Below, one piece after another: positions 8,332 to 16,830 of a stretch of DNA of 40,579 bases. The stretch is taken from positions 1 to 40,579 of the forward strand of contig NZ_JAOWPS010000017.1 in NCBI RefSeq assembly GCF_025753795.1, read 5' to 3'. The DNA is from Mesorhizobium sp. YC-39 (lineage in GTDB: Bacteria > Pseudomonadota > Alphaproteobacteria > Rhizobiales > Rhizobiaceae). Both the position numbers and the translations under genes were made by a program. The notes under the pieces were generated by a model. It was not told the DNA's origin. It did no database searches and saw nothing but the letters and a program-made list of their open reading frames with translations. Every line of letters starts with the position of its first letter. Position 1 is the stretch's first letter.

Positions 8332-10601
8332 CACGACTGCATTGATTCGTGAATGCCGGAGCGCGTTGCCAAAGGAGCTCTCGTCACCTCGGTGGTTGCA
8401 AAGCGTTGCAGGCGCAGCGCATTTCCAATGACAAGCAGCGACGAAGCGGACATGGCCACCGCAGCGATCAGCGGCGTGACGTGCCCTAGAATGGCTATCG
8501 GCACGGCAATGGTATTATAGACGATCGCGATCGCGATGTTCTGGCGTATCAGCCGCCCGGCTTTCCGCGAGACGTCCAGCGCAAGAGGCACGGCCAGAAG
8601 GCTCTCGCGTAGGAATACGAAATCCGCAGCGTTGCGGCCAATGTCGGCGGCGGTGGCCGGGGCGATCGAGACATGCGCCGCGCCCAGCGCGGGCGTGTCG
8701 TTCAGACCATCGCCGACCATCATTACCCGGTGACCGTCATTGCTCAGCTGCCTGATCCGCTCGACCTTTCCTGACGGCAGGAGAGTGGGGGTAAAATGGT
8801 CGACTGGTAACGCCTCCGCGACTTCGGCGCATGCGACGACCGTATCGCCGGACAACATTTCCACCGTAAGTCCGGCATTTTTCAACCGCGCAATGGCCGT
8901 GTCCGCGTCCGCCCGCAAGGCGTCCTCGAATTCGAAGGATGCGACGATCGTTCCGTTTCGGGTCAGCACCGTTCCACCTGTCTTGCCTTCGGCGCCGGTC
9001 CGACCCTTGCCGCCGGCCCATCCGCGCCGGCCCAGGCGCCAGGTGTTGCCTGCGGCTGTCGCTTCGATGCCAAAACCCGGACGCTCGGTCACTTCATTGA
9101 ATGTCGGTTGCCCGGCCGGGCTCGCCAGGCCGGCGATTGCTTGCGAAAGCGGATGGCGGGAATGTGCGCCCATCGCGGCGGCGAGGGCCAGCATGGCCGG
9201 ATCGATGGATGACCTGTTGACGAGCCGGGGTTTTCCCAGCGTCAGAGTGCCCGTCTTGTCGAAGACCGCTGTATCGATCGTCGCCAGGCGCTCCATGGCC
9301 GAACCATCCTTGACCATGATGCCGTTTTCGAACAGGCGCCGCGCGGCGACGACCTGCACGATCGGCACCGCGAGGCCGAGTGCGCATGGGCATGTGATGA
9401 TGAGAACGGCGATGGCGATCGTCACTGCCCGATGCCAGTCGCCGGTTGCCGCCACCCAGCCGAGGAAAGTCACGAAGGCGGTGAGATGCACCACCGGCGC
9501 ATAGAGCGCCGAGACGCGGTCGGCGATCCGGCGGTAATGCGCTCGACCACCCTCGGCGGCTTCCATCAGCCTGACCATTTCCGCCAGGAAGGAGTCCTTC
9601 GCAGCAGCGGTAGCCTCGACGGTCAGCGGGCCGGTAAGATTGAGCGTGCCGGCCTGGACCCGTTCCCCTGACGCCACGGTTTTCGGTGTGCTCTCGCCGG
9701 AAACCAGCGAGCAGTCGAGATCGGAGGCTCCGCGAATGATCCTGCCGTCGACGGGGATCCTTTCGCCGGCAGCGACCAGCAGCTGCATGCCCGGTTCGAT
9801 CTCGCCGACAGGCAGGTAGTCGCGTGTGCCGTCATCGCGTTGCACCATGGCGCCGCGTGCCGCCAGCCGCGCCAGGCCGTTCACAGCGGTGCGGGCACGC
9901 TCCCGCATCACGTGATCCAGCGTGCGGCCGATCAACAGGAAGAACAGCAGCGAGACCGACGCGTCGAAATAGGCGTGCTCGCCGTGGTTGATGGTCTCGT
10001 AAAGGCTCATGGCATAGGCGAGCGAGACGCCGACCGCGATCGGCACATCCATATTCATGCGGCCGTGGCGGAGCGCATTCCAGGCCGAGCGGAAATAGAT
10101 GCCGCCGGCGAAGGCGAGCGCAGGGATGGCGATCAGCGCCGACACCCAATGGAACAGGTCCCGCGTCGCGCCTTCCGCACCTGACCAGACCGAGACCGAA
10201 AGCAGCATAATGTTGCCCGCCGCAAAGCCCGCGACCGCGACGGCGCGGATCAGTTCCGAAAGTGTCTTGTCCTTCTCGCCAACCTCGGGGTCGAACAGAT
10301 GCGCCTCGTAGCCGAGCCGTCCAAGCGCGGCAACGACCGGCGGAATATCATTCCCGCGCCACTGGATCGAGACCCGTTTCGTCGACAGGTTGACGCGAAC
10401 GCCCTCGACGTGATCGAGCCTGCCAAGCGCCTTCTCGATCGCCTGGATGCAGGCCGCGCAATGAACCGTCGGCACTGAAAGATCGGTCTGGTGAAGGTCA
10501 TCGCCAAGCGATCGGCTCGCCAATCGGATTTCCTGGCTCGAGGGCAGGACGGATGTCTCAAGATCCAGCGCCATTTCCGCGCCCGGCGCACAACAGCTCA
10601 T
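8331..10601 (-). CDS. fixI: FixI, copper-transporting P1B-type ATPase
   Basis: A 756-residue membrane pump for cbb3 oxidase copper delivery. The cytosolic N-terminus has a Cys pair at 3-4 and a heavy-metal-associated domain with HCAAC (Cys 48, Cys 51). Transmembrane helices lead to the CPC metal-transport motif (404-406, in ITCPCALGLA). The actuator loop carries SGES at 301-304. The phosphorylation site is DKTGT (Asp 448), and a GDGLNDTPAL hinge lies near 625. The length is typical of CcoI/FixI. The start is fixed by a 4-base ATGA overlap with fixH. It exports Cu across the inner membrane for oxidase assembly rather than for detoxification. Confidence 0.96.
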   Translation of the reverse strand: MSCCAPGAEMALDLETSVLPSSQEIRLASRSLGDDLHQTDLSVPTVHCAACIQAIEKALGRLDHVEGVRVNLSTKRVSIQWRGNDIPPVVAALGRLGYEAHLFDPEVGEKDKTLSELIRAVAVAGFAAGNIMLLSVSVWSGAEGATRDLFHWVSALIAIPALAFAGGIYFRSAWNALRHGRMNMDVPIAVGVSLAYAMSLYETINHGEHAYFDASVSLLFFLLIGRTLDHVMRERARTAVNGLARLAARGAMVQRDDGTRDYLPVGEIEPGMQLLVAAGERIPVDGRIIRGASDLDCSLVSGESTPKTVASGERVQAGTLNLTGPLTVEATAAAKDSFLAEMVRLMEAAEGGRAHYRRIADRVSALYAPVVHLTAFVTFLGWVAATGDWHRAVTIAIAVLIITCPCALGLAVPIVQVVAARRLFENGIMVKDGSAMERLATIDTAVFDKTGTLTLGKPRLVNRSSIDPAMLALAAAMGAHSRHPLSQAIAGLASPAGQPTFNEVTERPGFGIEATAAGNTWRLGRRGWAGGKGRTGAEGKTGGTVLTRNGTIVASFEFEDALRADADTAIARLKNAGLTVEMLSGDTVVACAEVAEALPVDHFTPTLLPSGKVERIRQLSNDGHRVMMVGDGLNDTPALGAAHVSIAPATAADIGRNAADFVFLRESLLAVPLALDVSRKAGRLIRQNIAIAIVYNTIAVPIAILGHVTPLIAAVAMSASSLLVIGNALRLQRFATTEVTRAPLATRSGIHESMQS

Positions 10602-11095
10602 TGCAGCGCTCCATGGGAAACGATGACACGGCGGACTTCGCGATAGGACTTTGCGAGACCTGCGTCTGCGTCCACCTCAATGATCCAGACCCCATTCCGG
10701 AGCGTATGTCGGGCCGCGTATTCCTGGCCGGAGGCAAGGGCAAGAGTGATGGACTCGTCCCCTTTTTCGTAGGCGGGATGACGGAAGATCACCTTGACGC
10801 CGTGCAATGCGACAGGCTTGCCTGCCGCATCTGCGAGGCTGTAGCGAATCTCGCCACCGGCAATCGTCAACCGGCTCTTCCAGCCAAGTGACGCCTGAGC
10901 CCGGCCTTCCTCTGCTTTCTTGTTGAATTCCTGGCTCGCCACATAGCTATTTTCGACGACGAGCCCGGTCCAGCTTGTGTTGGCGAGCGTCGCCATGATC
11001 AGATTGACCGCGATGACCACCCCAAAAAAGGCAAGGATGGTGAATAGCATGTGCCGGCCGGTGAATTCGCGGGATTTCTGCGTATTCGCGCTCAT
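10598..11095 (-). CDS. fixH: FixH, cbb3 oxidase assembly membrane protein
   Basis: A 165-residue protein with one N-terminal membrane helix (about residues 15-40) and a periplasmic beta-rich domain containing the family pattern GWKSRLTIAGGEI...LHGVKVIFRHP. FixH/CcoH is an assembly factor that stays associated with the cbb3 oxidase. The gene overlaps both neighbours by ATGA (fixG stop at 11092, fixI start at 10601), so the four fixGHIS products are made from one coupled message. Confidence 0.94.
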   Translation of the reverse strand: MSANTQKSREFTGRHMLFTILAFFGVVIAVNLIMATLANTSWTGLVVENSYVASQEFNKKAEEGRAQASLGWKSRLTIAGGEIRYSLADAAGKPVALHGVKVIFRHPAYEKGDESITLALASGQEYAARHTLRNGVWIIEVDADAGLAKSYREVRRVIVSHGALQ

Positions 11096-12651
11096 CTGGC
11101 GGTCTCCGGTGCGTTGAAAGTGGCGGTGTATTCGTCCGACTCGAAACTCGCCTTGTCCTCGACCCGGAACGTGAAGATTTGCGCTGCGCCGTGGATCTGA
11201 TCCGCCGGCTGGCGCACAAAGATTTTCAACATTTTCAGGCGGTCGGGCTCGACCGGAATGGCGAAGGAACGACCTGCCGCGATATCGTCGCCGACCACGC
11301 TCATGTCAGCCCCTTGCAACGCCTGCATCGTGACGACGATCGTCCTTGGCTCGGGGATCATGTTGAGCAGCTTAACGGTGTAGCCGTTGCGGATGGATCC
11401 ATCGGACAGCGTCACGAATTGCGGGTTGCGGTCGTGAAGCACGTTCACTTCGAGCCGGTTGCGGGTCATCAGAGAATAGAGCAGTCCGATGCCGACCAGT
11501 GACCACAAGCCCGTGTAGACATAGATGCGCGGCCTAAAGATCTTGCGCAGCTGGAAATGCGCCAGATTATCGATGAAACGTCCGTCAGCGGTCCTTACAA
11601 GCGATGGATTGACCAGCGTGGCGCCCCCCGTCATAGCAAGAGCCATGTTCGCATTGTAATCGTCGAGCGTGGCGTAGGAGATCAGCCCTCGCTCCTTGCC
11701 GAGCTTATCCATGACGCCGTCGCAAGCGTCGATGCAAAGCGCACAGGTGATGCATTCGAGTTGCTGGCCGTCGCGGATATCGATGCCCATGGGGCAGACG
11801 GCGACGCAGGCGTTGCAATCGACGCAGTCACCGACCGGCTGCCCCGCGGCTTGCACCTTCTTGGCGTGGCGCGAGCGCGGTTCGCCGCGCCAATCATTAT
11901 AGGTAACGGTCAGCGAACTCTCGTCGAGCATGGCTGCCTGGATGCGCGGCCAGGGACACATGTAGGTGCAGATCTGCTCGCGCATCAGCCCGCCGAACGT
12001 GTAGGTGGTCGCTGTCAGCACCGCGACAGTGATGTAGGCTACCGGTGCGGCACTGCCAGTAAAGACGTCATGAAACAAGGTAGGCGCATCGGAGAAATAG
12101 AAGATCCAGGCGCCACCGGTCGCCACCGCGATCAGCAACCAGATGAAATGCTTGGCCGTGCGCAAGACCAGCTTGCGTGCGCTCCAGGGTCCGGCGTCGA
12201 GTTTCATGCGGGCATTGCGATCGCCTTCGATAGCTCGCTCGACGACCAGGAACAGATCAACCCAAACGGTTTGCGGACATGTATAGCCGCACCAGGCGCG
12301 GCCAACCGTGGATGTGATCAGGAAAAGGCCAAAGCCGGCCATGACGAGAAGGCCTGCTACGTAGTAGAATTCCTGCGGCCAAATCTCGATGAAGAAGACA
12401 TAGAAGCGGCGGTTGGCGAGATCGATCAGCACAGCCTGATCGGGGGCAAATGGCCCGCGATCCCATCGCAGCCAAGGGGTCAGGTAATAGGTACCAAGCG
12501 TGATCGCCATCACCAGCCATTTGAACCGGCGAAAGCTGCCTGTGGCGCGTTTGGGGAAGATCTTCTTGCGCGCGGCATAGAGTGGTTGTCGTAGCTTGGC
12601 GGAGTTGGCCGCCTCGGCTTCCAGCCGTTCTGTCTGCCTATTATCAAGCAC
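11092..12651 (-). CDS. fixG: FixG/CcoG, iron-sulfur cupric reductase for cbb3 assembly
   Basis: A 519-residue membrane protein. It has several hydrophobic segments (about 42-60, 95-115, 168-185, 203-220 and 388-405), cysteine motifs CGYTC (121, 125) and CTYMC (228, 232), and a two-cluster ferredoxin insert with C276-C279-C282-C286 and C300-C303-C306-C310. The C-terminal domain is an immunoglobulin-like periplasmic domain. CcoG homologues reduce Cu(II) to Cu(I) for insertion in the oxidase binuclear centre. It is the first gene of the fixGHIS operon. An anaerobox-like site lies about 105 bases upstream at 12755. Confidence 0.95.
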   Translation of the reverse strand: MLDNRQTERLEAEAANSAKLRQPLYAARKKIFPKRATGSFRRFKWLVMAITLGTYYLTPWLRWDRGPFAPDQAVLIDLANRRFYVFFIEIWPQEFYYVAGLLVMAGFGLFLITSTVGRAWCGYTCPQTVWVDLFLVVERAIEGDRNARMKLDAGPWSARKLVLRTAKHFIWLLIAVATGGAWIFYFSDAPTLFHDVFTGSAAPVAYITVAVLTATTYTFGGLMREQICTYMCPWPRIQAAMLDESSLTVTYNDWRGEPRSRHAKKVQAAGQPVGDCVDCNACVAVCPMGIDIRDGQQLECITCALCIDACDGVMDKLGKERGLISYATLDDYNANMALAMTGGATLVNPSLVRTADGRFIDNLAHFQLRKIFRPRIYVYTGLWSLVGIGLLYSLMTRNRLEVNVLHDRNPQFVTLSDGSIRNGYTVKLLNMIPEPRTIVVTMQALQGADMSVVGDDIAAGRSFAIPVEPDRLKMLKIFVRQPADQIHGAAQIFTFRVEDKASFESDEYTATFNAPETAR

Positions 12652-12754
12652 GAGAAGCTCCCGTCACCAGCGACGATTTCGCCGAAAGCCAGGCCCATCG
12701 GTTCTGGCTGATGCCCGCGTTGAGCAAGCTTGCCGTATGGCGGGCAGCGATGCG

Positions 12755-12768
12755 TTGATGCAGGTCAG
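12755..12768 (-). promoter_or_regulatory. anaerobox-like site upstream of fixG
   Basis: TTGATGCAGGTCAG matches the TTGAY-N4-RTCAA form of the Fnr/FixK box with one mismatch at the last base (minus strand CTGAC-N4-ATCAA). It is about 104 bases before the fixG ATG, consistent with separate FnrN/FixK activation of fixGHIS. Confidence 0.6.
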
Positions 12769-12790
12769 TCGCCCGATGCCGCGATGCAGT

Positions 12791-12816
12791 CGAGGCCCGG
12801 CGCGCGCCGGGCCTCG
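12791..12816 (-). terminator. strong GC hairpin between fixP and fixG
   Basis: A perfect 26-base palindrome, with 11-bp arms around a 4-base centre (arm core GAGGCCCGGC / GCCGGGCCTC), starts about 40 bases after the fixP stop. There is no clear T-run, so it may be a terminator needing help, or a structure that stabilises the fixNOQP 3' end. It separates the fixNOQP message from the fixG promoter region. Confidence 0.55.
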
Positions 12817-12855
12817 TCGCTTGGCGGGAGGGGGGTCGAGAATAGGCTTGGGTTA

Positions 12856-13722
12856 CTATTCTCCGCCGCCAAGCGAATGGACATAGACTGCAAGCTCCTT
12901 GACTTTGGTCTCGCCGAGCCGCCCGATCCAGGCCGGCATCACGCCCTGTTTCGGCGCGCGGACCTGGGCGGCGATGGCCGTCTCGCCCGGTCCATAAAGC
13001 CAGATCGCATCGGTCAGATCGGGAGCGCCGAGTTCCTTGTTGCCTTTTGCATTGTCGCCATGACAGGCGACGCAATTTTCGGCAAAGACCTTGGCGCCTG
13101 GCTCGATGAGGCTTGCGTCCTGGACCTTGCCGGAAAGGCTGGCCACGTATGCGCTCACCTGAGCAATCTGGTCAGGGGTGATGATGTCACCGAAGGCCGG
13201 CATTTCCGAGATCCGCGTGTCAGTATCGGACGCGAAGCGGATGCCGTGCGTGATCGTCTGCTGGATCTGCTCGGCCTTGCCGCCCCACAACCAGTCGTCG
13301 TCATTGAGATTGGGAAAGCCCTTGGAGCCCTGGGCACCGGAGCCATGACATTGGACGCAATTGACCTTGAAGGCGGCGCCACCGGCGGCGACCGCGAATT
13401 CGCGCAAGCCATCGTCCGCGGCAATCTCCGAGACGCTCTTGGACCCTACCGCCTCGACATATTTGCCCTTGGCGGCTTCGGCCACCGCCAGATCGTTCTT
13501 GACCTGGTTGCGGCTGGAATAGCCGAGCACACCTTTCGTCGCCGAGTTCAGCAGCGGCCATGCCGGATAGGCGATGGTGTAGCCGATCGCCCAGACAATC
13601 GTGACGTAGAAGGTTACGACCCACCAGCGCGGAAGCGGGGTGTTCAGCTCCCTGATACCGTCCCAATCATGACCAGTCGTGGAGACTCCCGACACTTCGT
13701 CGATGTGCTCGTTGTTGCTCAT
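12856..13722 (-). CDS. fixP: FixP, dihaem cytochrome c subunit of cbb3 oxidase
   Basis: A 288-residue protein anchored by one membrane helix (about 33-55), with two periplasmic cytochrome c domains. The haem sites are CVQCH (Cys 122, Cys 125, His 126) and CVACH (Cys 217, Cys 220, His 221). Met ligands are plausible in SEMPAFG and GVMPAW. FixP passes electrons from cytochrome c or the bc1 complex to FixO/FixN. The start codon overlaps the fixQ stop (ATGA), and it closes the fixNOQP operon. A strong hairpin follows. Confidence 0.96.
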   Translation of the reverse strand: MSNNEHIDEVSGVSTTGHDWDGIRELNTPLPRWWVVTFYVTIVWAIGYTIAYPAWPLLNSATKGVLGYSSRNQVKNDLAVAEAAKGKYVEAVGSKSVSEIAADDGLREFAVAAGGAAFKVNCVQCHGSGAQGSKGFPNLNDDDWLWGGKAEQIQQTITHGIRFASDTDTRISEMPAFGDIITPDQIAQVSAYVASLSGKVQDASLIEPGAKVFAENCVACHGDNAKGNKELGAPDLTDAIWLYGPGETAIAAQVRAPKQGVMPAWIGRLGETKVKELAVYVHSLGGGE

Positions 13723-13874
13723 GATCTGCCGTCCTCAAGGGGAATCTGGGCAGCTTCGTCGGCCATCTTGCGGCTGCCGGGGCGGAGCGCGAAGGCAATT
13801 GCACCGACAAAGAAAAGCGCCATGGCGACCAGACCCCAGCTGTCGGCAAACTCTCGCATCAAATTGTAATCCAT
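13719..13874 (-). CDS. fixQ: FixQ, small subunit of cbb3 oxidase
   Basis: A 51-residue peptide: a single membrane helix (WGLVAMALFFVGAIAFAL) after a short amphipathic start (MDYNLMREFADS), and a polar tail with the family RPGSRKMADEAA pattern. FixQ/CcoQ stabilises the interaction of FixP with the catalytic core. A GAGGAG ribosome-binding site precedes the ATG. The gene lies 12 bases after fixO and overlaps fixP by 4 bases. Confidence 0.95.
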   Translation of the reverse strand: MDYNLMREFADSWGLVAMALFFVGAIAFALRPGSRKMADEAAQIPLEDGRS

Positions 13875-13886
13875 GGATAAAGCTCC

Positions 13887-14618
13887 TCAGCGGTAGCCGG
13901 TGGCTTCGTCGTAGTTCTTGAAATCGACCAGCGTGCCGAGCATCTGCAGATAGGCGACGAGGGCATCCATTTCGGTGACTTGTTGCGGGTTGCCGTCAAA
14001 GTCGCCGATCTTGGCTTTGGGATAGCGGGCCTCAAGGCCGGATGTGTCGGCGCTGGGATCGGCCTGCGCCATCAGGTCGACATTGGCGTGCGCGATCATG
14101 TCATCGTTGTAAGGGACACCGACACGCCTGTTGGCGACCAGATGCGTCGAGAAGTCCTTCACGTCGATCGATGCGTCTTTGAGGAACGCGTAGCTCGGCA
14201 TGATCGATTCCGGCACCACCGAACGCGGATCCGTAAGGTGCTCGACGTGCCATACATTCGAGTAGCGGTCACCGACCCGTGCGAGATCCGGCCCCGTGCG
14301 CTTCGATCCCCATTGGAACGGGTGATCGTACATCGACTCGGCGGCGAGACTATAGTGACCGTAGCGCTCGACTTCGTCGCGGAACGGCCTGATCATCTGG
14401 CTGTGGCAGAGATAACAGCCCTCGCGCACATAGATGTTGCGCCCGACAAGTTCGAGCGGCGAATAGGGACGCATGCCCTCCACCTTCTCGATCGTGTTGT
14501 CGAGATAGAAGAGCGGTGCGATCTCGACGATGCCGCCGACGGTCACTACAAGAAGGGAACCAACGAGAAGAAGCGAGGCGTTCTTCTCGATGATTGCGTG
14601 TTTGTCCATCAAGCCCAA
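13887..14618 (-). CDS. fixO: FixO, monohaem cytochrome c subunit of cbb3 oxidase
   Basis: A 243-residue membrane-anchored cytochrome c. A membrane helix at about 14-36 is followed by the haem-binding site CYLCH (Cys 68, Cys 71, His 72, preceded by IYVREG), and the axial Met is probably in SIMPSY. I take the TTG at 14618 as start because AGGAG lies 7 bases upstream and the family begins M-x-x-x-DKHA at this spot; an ATG at 14609 (TGATG overlap with the fixN stop) is the alternative. It is required for assembly of the FixNO core. Confidence 0.95.
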   Translation of the reverse strand: MGLMDKHAIIEKNASLLLVGSLLVVTVGGIVEIAPLFYLDNTIEKVEGMRPYSPLELVGRNIYVREGCYLCHSQMIRPFRDEVERYGHYSLAAESMYDHPFQWGSKRTGPDLARVGDRYSNVWHVEHLTDPRSVVPESIMPSYAFLKDASIDVKDFSTHLVANRRVGVPYNDDMIAHANVDLMAQADPSADTSGLEARYPKAKIGDFDGNPQQVTEMDALVAYLQMLGTLVDFKNYDEATGYR

Positions 14619-16240
14619 TTTCTCGCTCCTGATCGCTTAGGCTGGAAGGCTGGAACAGAGCCCGGCATCGGATCTTCCTCACGTTGGTAGCCAAGGATCG
14701 TCATGGTGATGTTCCAGGCCATGATGAGGGCACCGGAGAGGTACATGGCTCCGCCGATGGCGCGCATGACATAGTAGGGGTGCATGGCGGCCACGGTTTC
14801 GGCGAAGGAGTAGACCAGGAAACCCTGCTCGTCGTATTCGCGCCACATCAGGCCCTGCATGATGCCGGAGACCCACATGACAGCGGCGTAGACGACTATC
14901 CCGAGCGTCGCCAGCCAGAAGTGCCAGGTGACGAGCCTCAGCGAGTAGAGCCGTTCACGGTTCCAGAGCTTCGGCACCATGTAGTAGATCGCGCCGAACG
15001 AGATCATGCCGACCCAGCCGAGCGCACCGGAATGGACGTGCCCGATGGTCCAGTCGGTGTAGTGCGACAGCGAGTTGACCGTCTTGATCGACATCATCGG
15101 ACCTTCGAATGTCGACATGCCGTAGAAGGCGATGGCCATCACCATCATGCGGATGATCGGATCGGTGCGGAGCTTGTCCCATGCGCCGGAGAGCGTCATC
15201 AGACCGTTGATCATGCCGCCCCAGGAAGGCATCCACAGCATGATCGAGAATGCCATACCGAGCGTCTGCGCCCAATCAGGCAGGGCAGTGTAGTGCAGGT
15301 GATGTGGACCGGCCCAGATATAGAGGAAGATTAGCGCCCAGAAGTGGATGATCGAAAGGCGGTAGGAATAGACCGGTCGGTTCGCCTGCTTTGGCACGAA
15401 ATAATACATCATGCCGAGGAAGCCGGCGGTCAGGAAGAAGCCGACGGCATTGTGGCCATACCACCACTGCGTCAAGGCGTCCTGAACGCCGGAAAAGGCG
15501 GAGTAGCTCTTGGAACCGAGGAAGGACGCCGGCATCGAGAGGTTGTTGATCACATGCAGCATCGCGATGGTCACGATGAAGGAGAGGTAGAACCAGTTGG
15601 CGACGTAGATGTGCGGTTCCTTGCGCTTCAGGATCGTGCCGAGGAACAGGATGAGATAGGCGACCCAAACGATGGTCAGCCAGATGTCCACATACCATTC
15701 GGGTTCGGCGTATTCACGGCTCTCGGTGATGCCGAGCAGATAGCCAGTCGCGGCCATGACGATGAAGAGCTGGTAGCCCCAGAACACGAACCAGCCGAGA
15801 TTGCCGCCGAATAGCCTCGCGCGGCAGGTGCGCTGCACGACATACAGAGACGTGCACAGAAGGGCATTGCCGCCGAAAGCAAAAATGACACCCGACGTAT
15901 GCAGCGGCCGCAAACGGCCGAAATTGAACCAGGGCTGGATGTTGAGATCGGGGTAGGCAAGCTGCAGCGCGATGACCACACCGACAGTCATGCCGACGAT
16001 ACCCCAGAACATGGTCGCGATGGCGCCGTATCGGATTGGACCATCCATATAGGCTGACGGATCGACCGCGACTGCCGGCGCGAAACTCGTGTTGCGTAGA
16101 AGAACAGCGGTGAAACCCAGCAGCGCGATGAGCAGCACCAACATATGCTGTCGGAATGGCTCGTCCACGCCGAAGCCGGCAGCCACAAAAGCCGCAAACG
16201 CGAAAAGGCTTAGAAGGACGATCTCTGTGCCGAATTTCAT
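14609..16240 (-). CDS. fixN: FixN, catalytic subunit I of cbb3 oxidase
   Basis: A haem-copper oxidase subunit I of the cbb3 class, 543 residues from the ATG at 16240 (GGAGATCGGAAC upstream); the frame stays open 28 codons further up, but that extension is not family-like. It has about 12-14 membrane helices with the class landmarks: His in RPLHTSG for low-spin haem, WWYGHNAVGF for the Cu-binding His and cross-linked region, WAGPHHLHYTALPDW for the His pair, and the HVHSGALGWVGM loop. It reduces O2 to water at very low oxygen in bacteroids. It is the first gene of fixNOQP; a weak anaerobox is found 76 bases upstream. Confidence 0.97.
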   Translation of the reverse strand: MKFGTEIVLLSLFAFAAFVAAGFGVDEPFRQHMLVLLIALLGFTAVLLRNTSFAPAVAVDPSAYMDGPIRYGAIATMFWGIVGMTVGVVIALQLAYPDLNIQPWFNFGRLRPLHTSGVIFAFGGNALLCTSLYVVQRTCRARLFGGNLGWFVFWGYQLFIVMAATGYLLGITESREYAEPEWYVDIWLTIVWVAYLILFLGTILKRKEPHIYVANWFYLSFIVTIAMLHVINNLSMPASFLGSKSYSAFSGVQDALTQWWYGHNAVGFFLTAGFLGMMYYFVPKQANRPVYSYRLSIIHFWALIFLYIWAGPHHLHYTALPDWAQTLGMAFSIMLWMPSWGGMINGLMTLSGAWDKLRTDPIIRMMVMAIAFYGMSTFEGPMMSIKTVNSLSHYTDWTIGHVHSGALGWVGMISFGAIYYMVPKLWNRERLYSLRLVTWHFWLATLGIVVYAAVMWVSGIMQGLMWREYDEQGFLVYSFAETVAAMHPYYVMRAIGGAMYLSGALIMAWNITMTILGYQREEDPMPGSVPAFQPKRSGARNWA

Positions 16241-16315
16241 CGCAAGTTCCGATCTCCAATTCCGACGGACGCCAAATCCGCAGTCCACTAATTGCGCAGC
16301 CGCCGCCTGCTTGCC

Positions 16316-16329
16316 CTGATCCATGTCAG
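16316..16329 (-). promoter_or_regulatory. weak anaerobox-like site upstream of fixN
   Basis: CTGATCCATGTCAG keeps the inner TGAT...RTCA half-sites of the Fnr/FixK box and is itself symmetrical, but both outermost bases differ from TTGAT-N4-ATCAA. It lies 76-89 bases before the fixN ATG, the expected place, and no better site is visible between fixN and fnrN. Confidence 0.5.
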
Positions 16330-16459
16330 AGCCGCACGATTTTTGCTTCGGGGCAGCATTGAGTTCGGTGCGATTGGAAGATGGCGATTGAACGAGAAAA
16401 TGCCGAACGGGCCGCCCCGTTTATGGACAAGTCCGGTTCCCCGGGCCGGGCCGGTGTGG

Positions 16460-16830
16460 AGGCGATTCCGGACGATGTGGTGAAGCGCGCGTCTGCGACG
16501 CGCTGGAAAATATAGCCGGTGCCTTGCCGTACGTCGATCGCCTTCAAATGCCTTGGGACAGCCAGCGCGAACGCTTCGAGGAGACGGTCATTTTTCCTGC
16601 GGCGTATAAGGCGTGCTGACCTTGGCCGAGCCCAATCTTGCGTCCACCAGCCGGTTGCGCGTCGAGCACCTCGAGGATCAATGCTTCGCCGACGAGGTGG
16701 CCAAAACGCTCCTGGCGATCGGAGATCGTCATCCGATAGCGAGTGTGGAAGCAGTCGGGTTCATGCTACGCGGCTTCTTCGAAGCGCGATACATCGCTCA
16801 TTCAAGGGGCGGTTGCGCCTCGGCCGCCGC
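16460..16830 (+). pseudogene. hemerythrin-like protein remnant
   Basis: On the plus strand one frame reads EARVCDALENIAGALP and continues to FEETVIFPAAY before a stop at about 16618. The next frame then gives RLRVEHLEDQCFADEVAKTL and GFMLRGFFEARYIAH. In this order, these resemble helices of a rhizobial hemerythrin-like (HHE) protein (family patterns DxLExIADxLP, EHxEDxCFADE and GFMLRGFFExxxRHI). Stops and frame changes, and the lack of a clear start, make it a remnant; its tail overlaps the 3' end of fnrN. The family identification is from memory of motifs and is moderately secure. Confidence 0.5.

Noticed and set aside
11557..12594. 345-codon plus-strand frame opposite fixG
   Set aside because: It is fully antisense to a strongly conserved gene and its product has no plausible fold or motif.
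12730..13869. 379-codon plus-strand frame opposite fixP/fixQ
   Set aside because: Antisense shadow of conserved fix genes; no ribosome-binding site or known domain.
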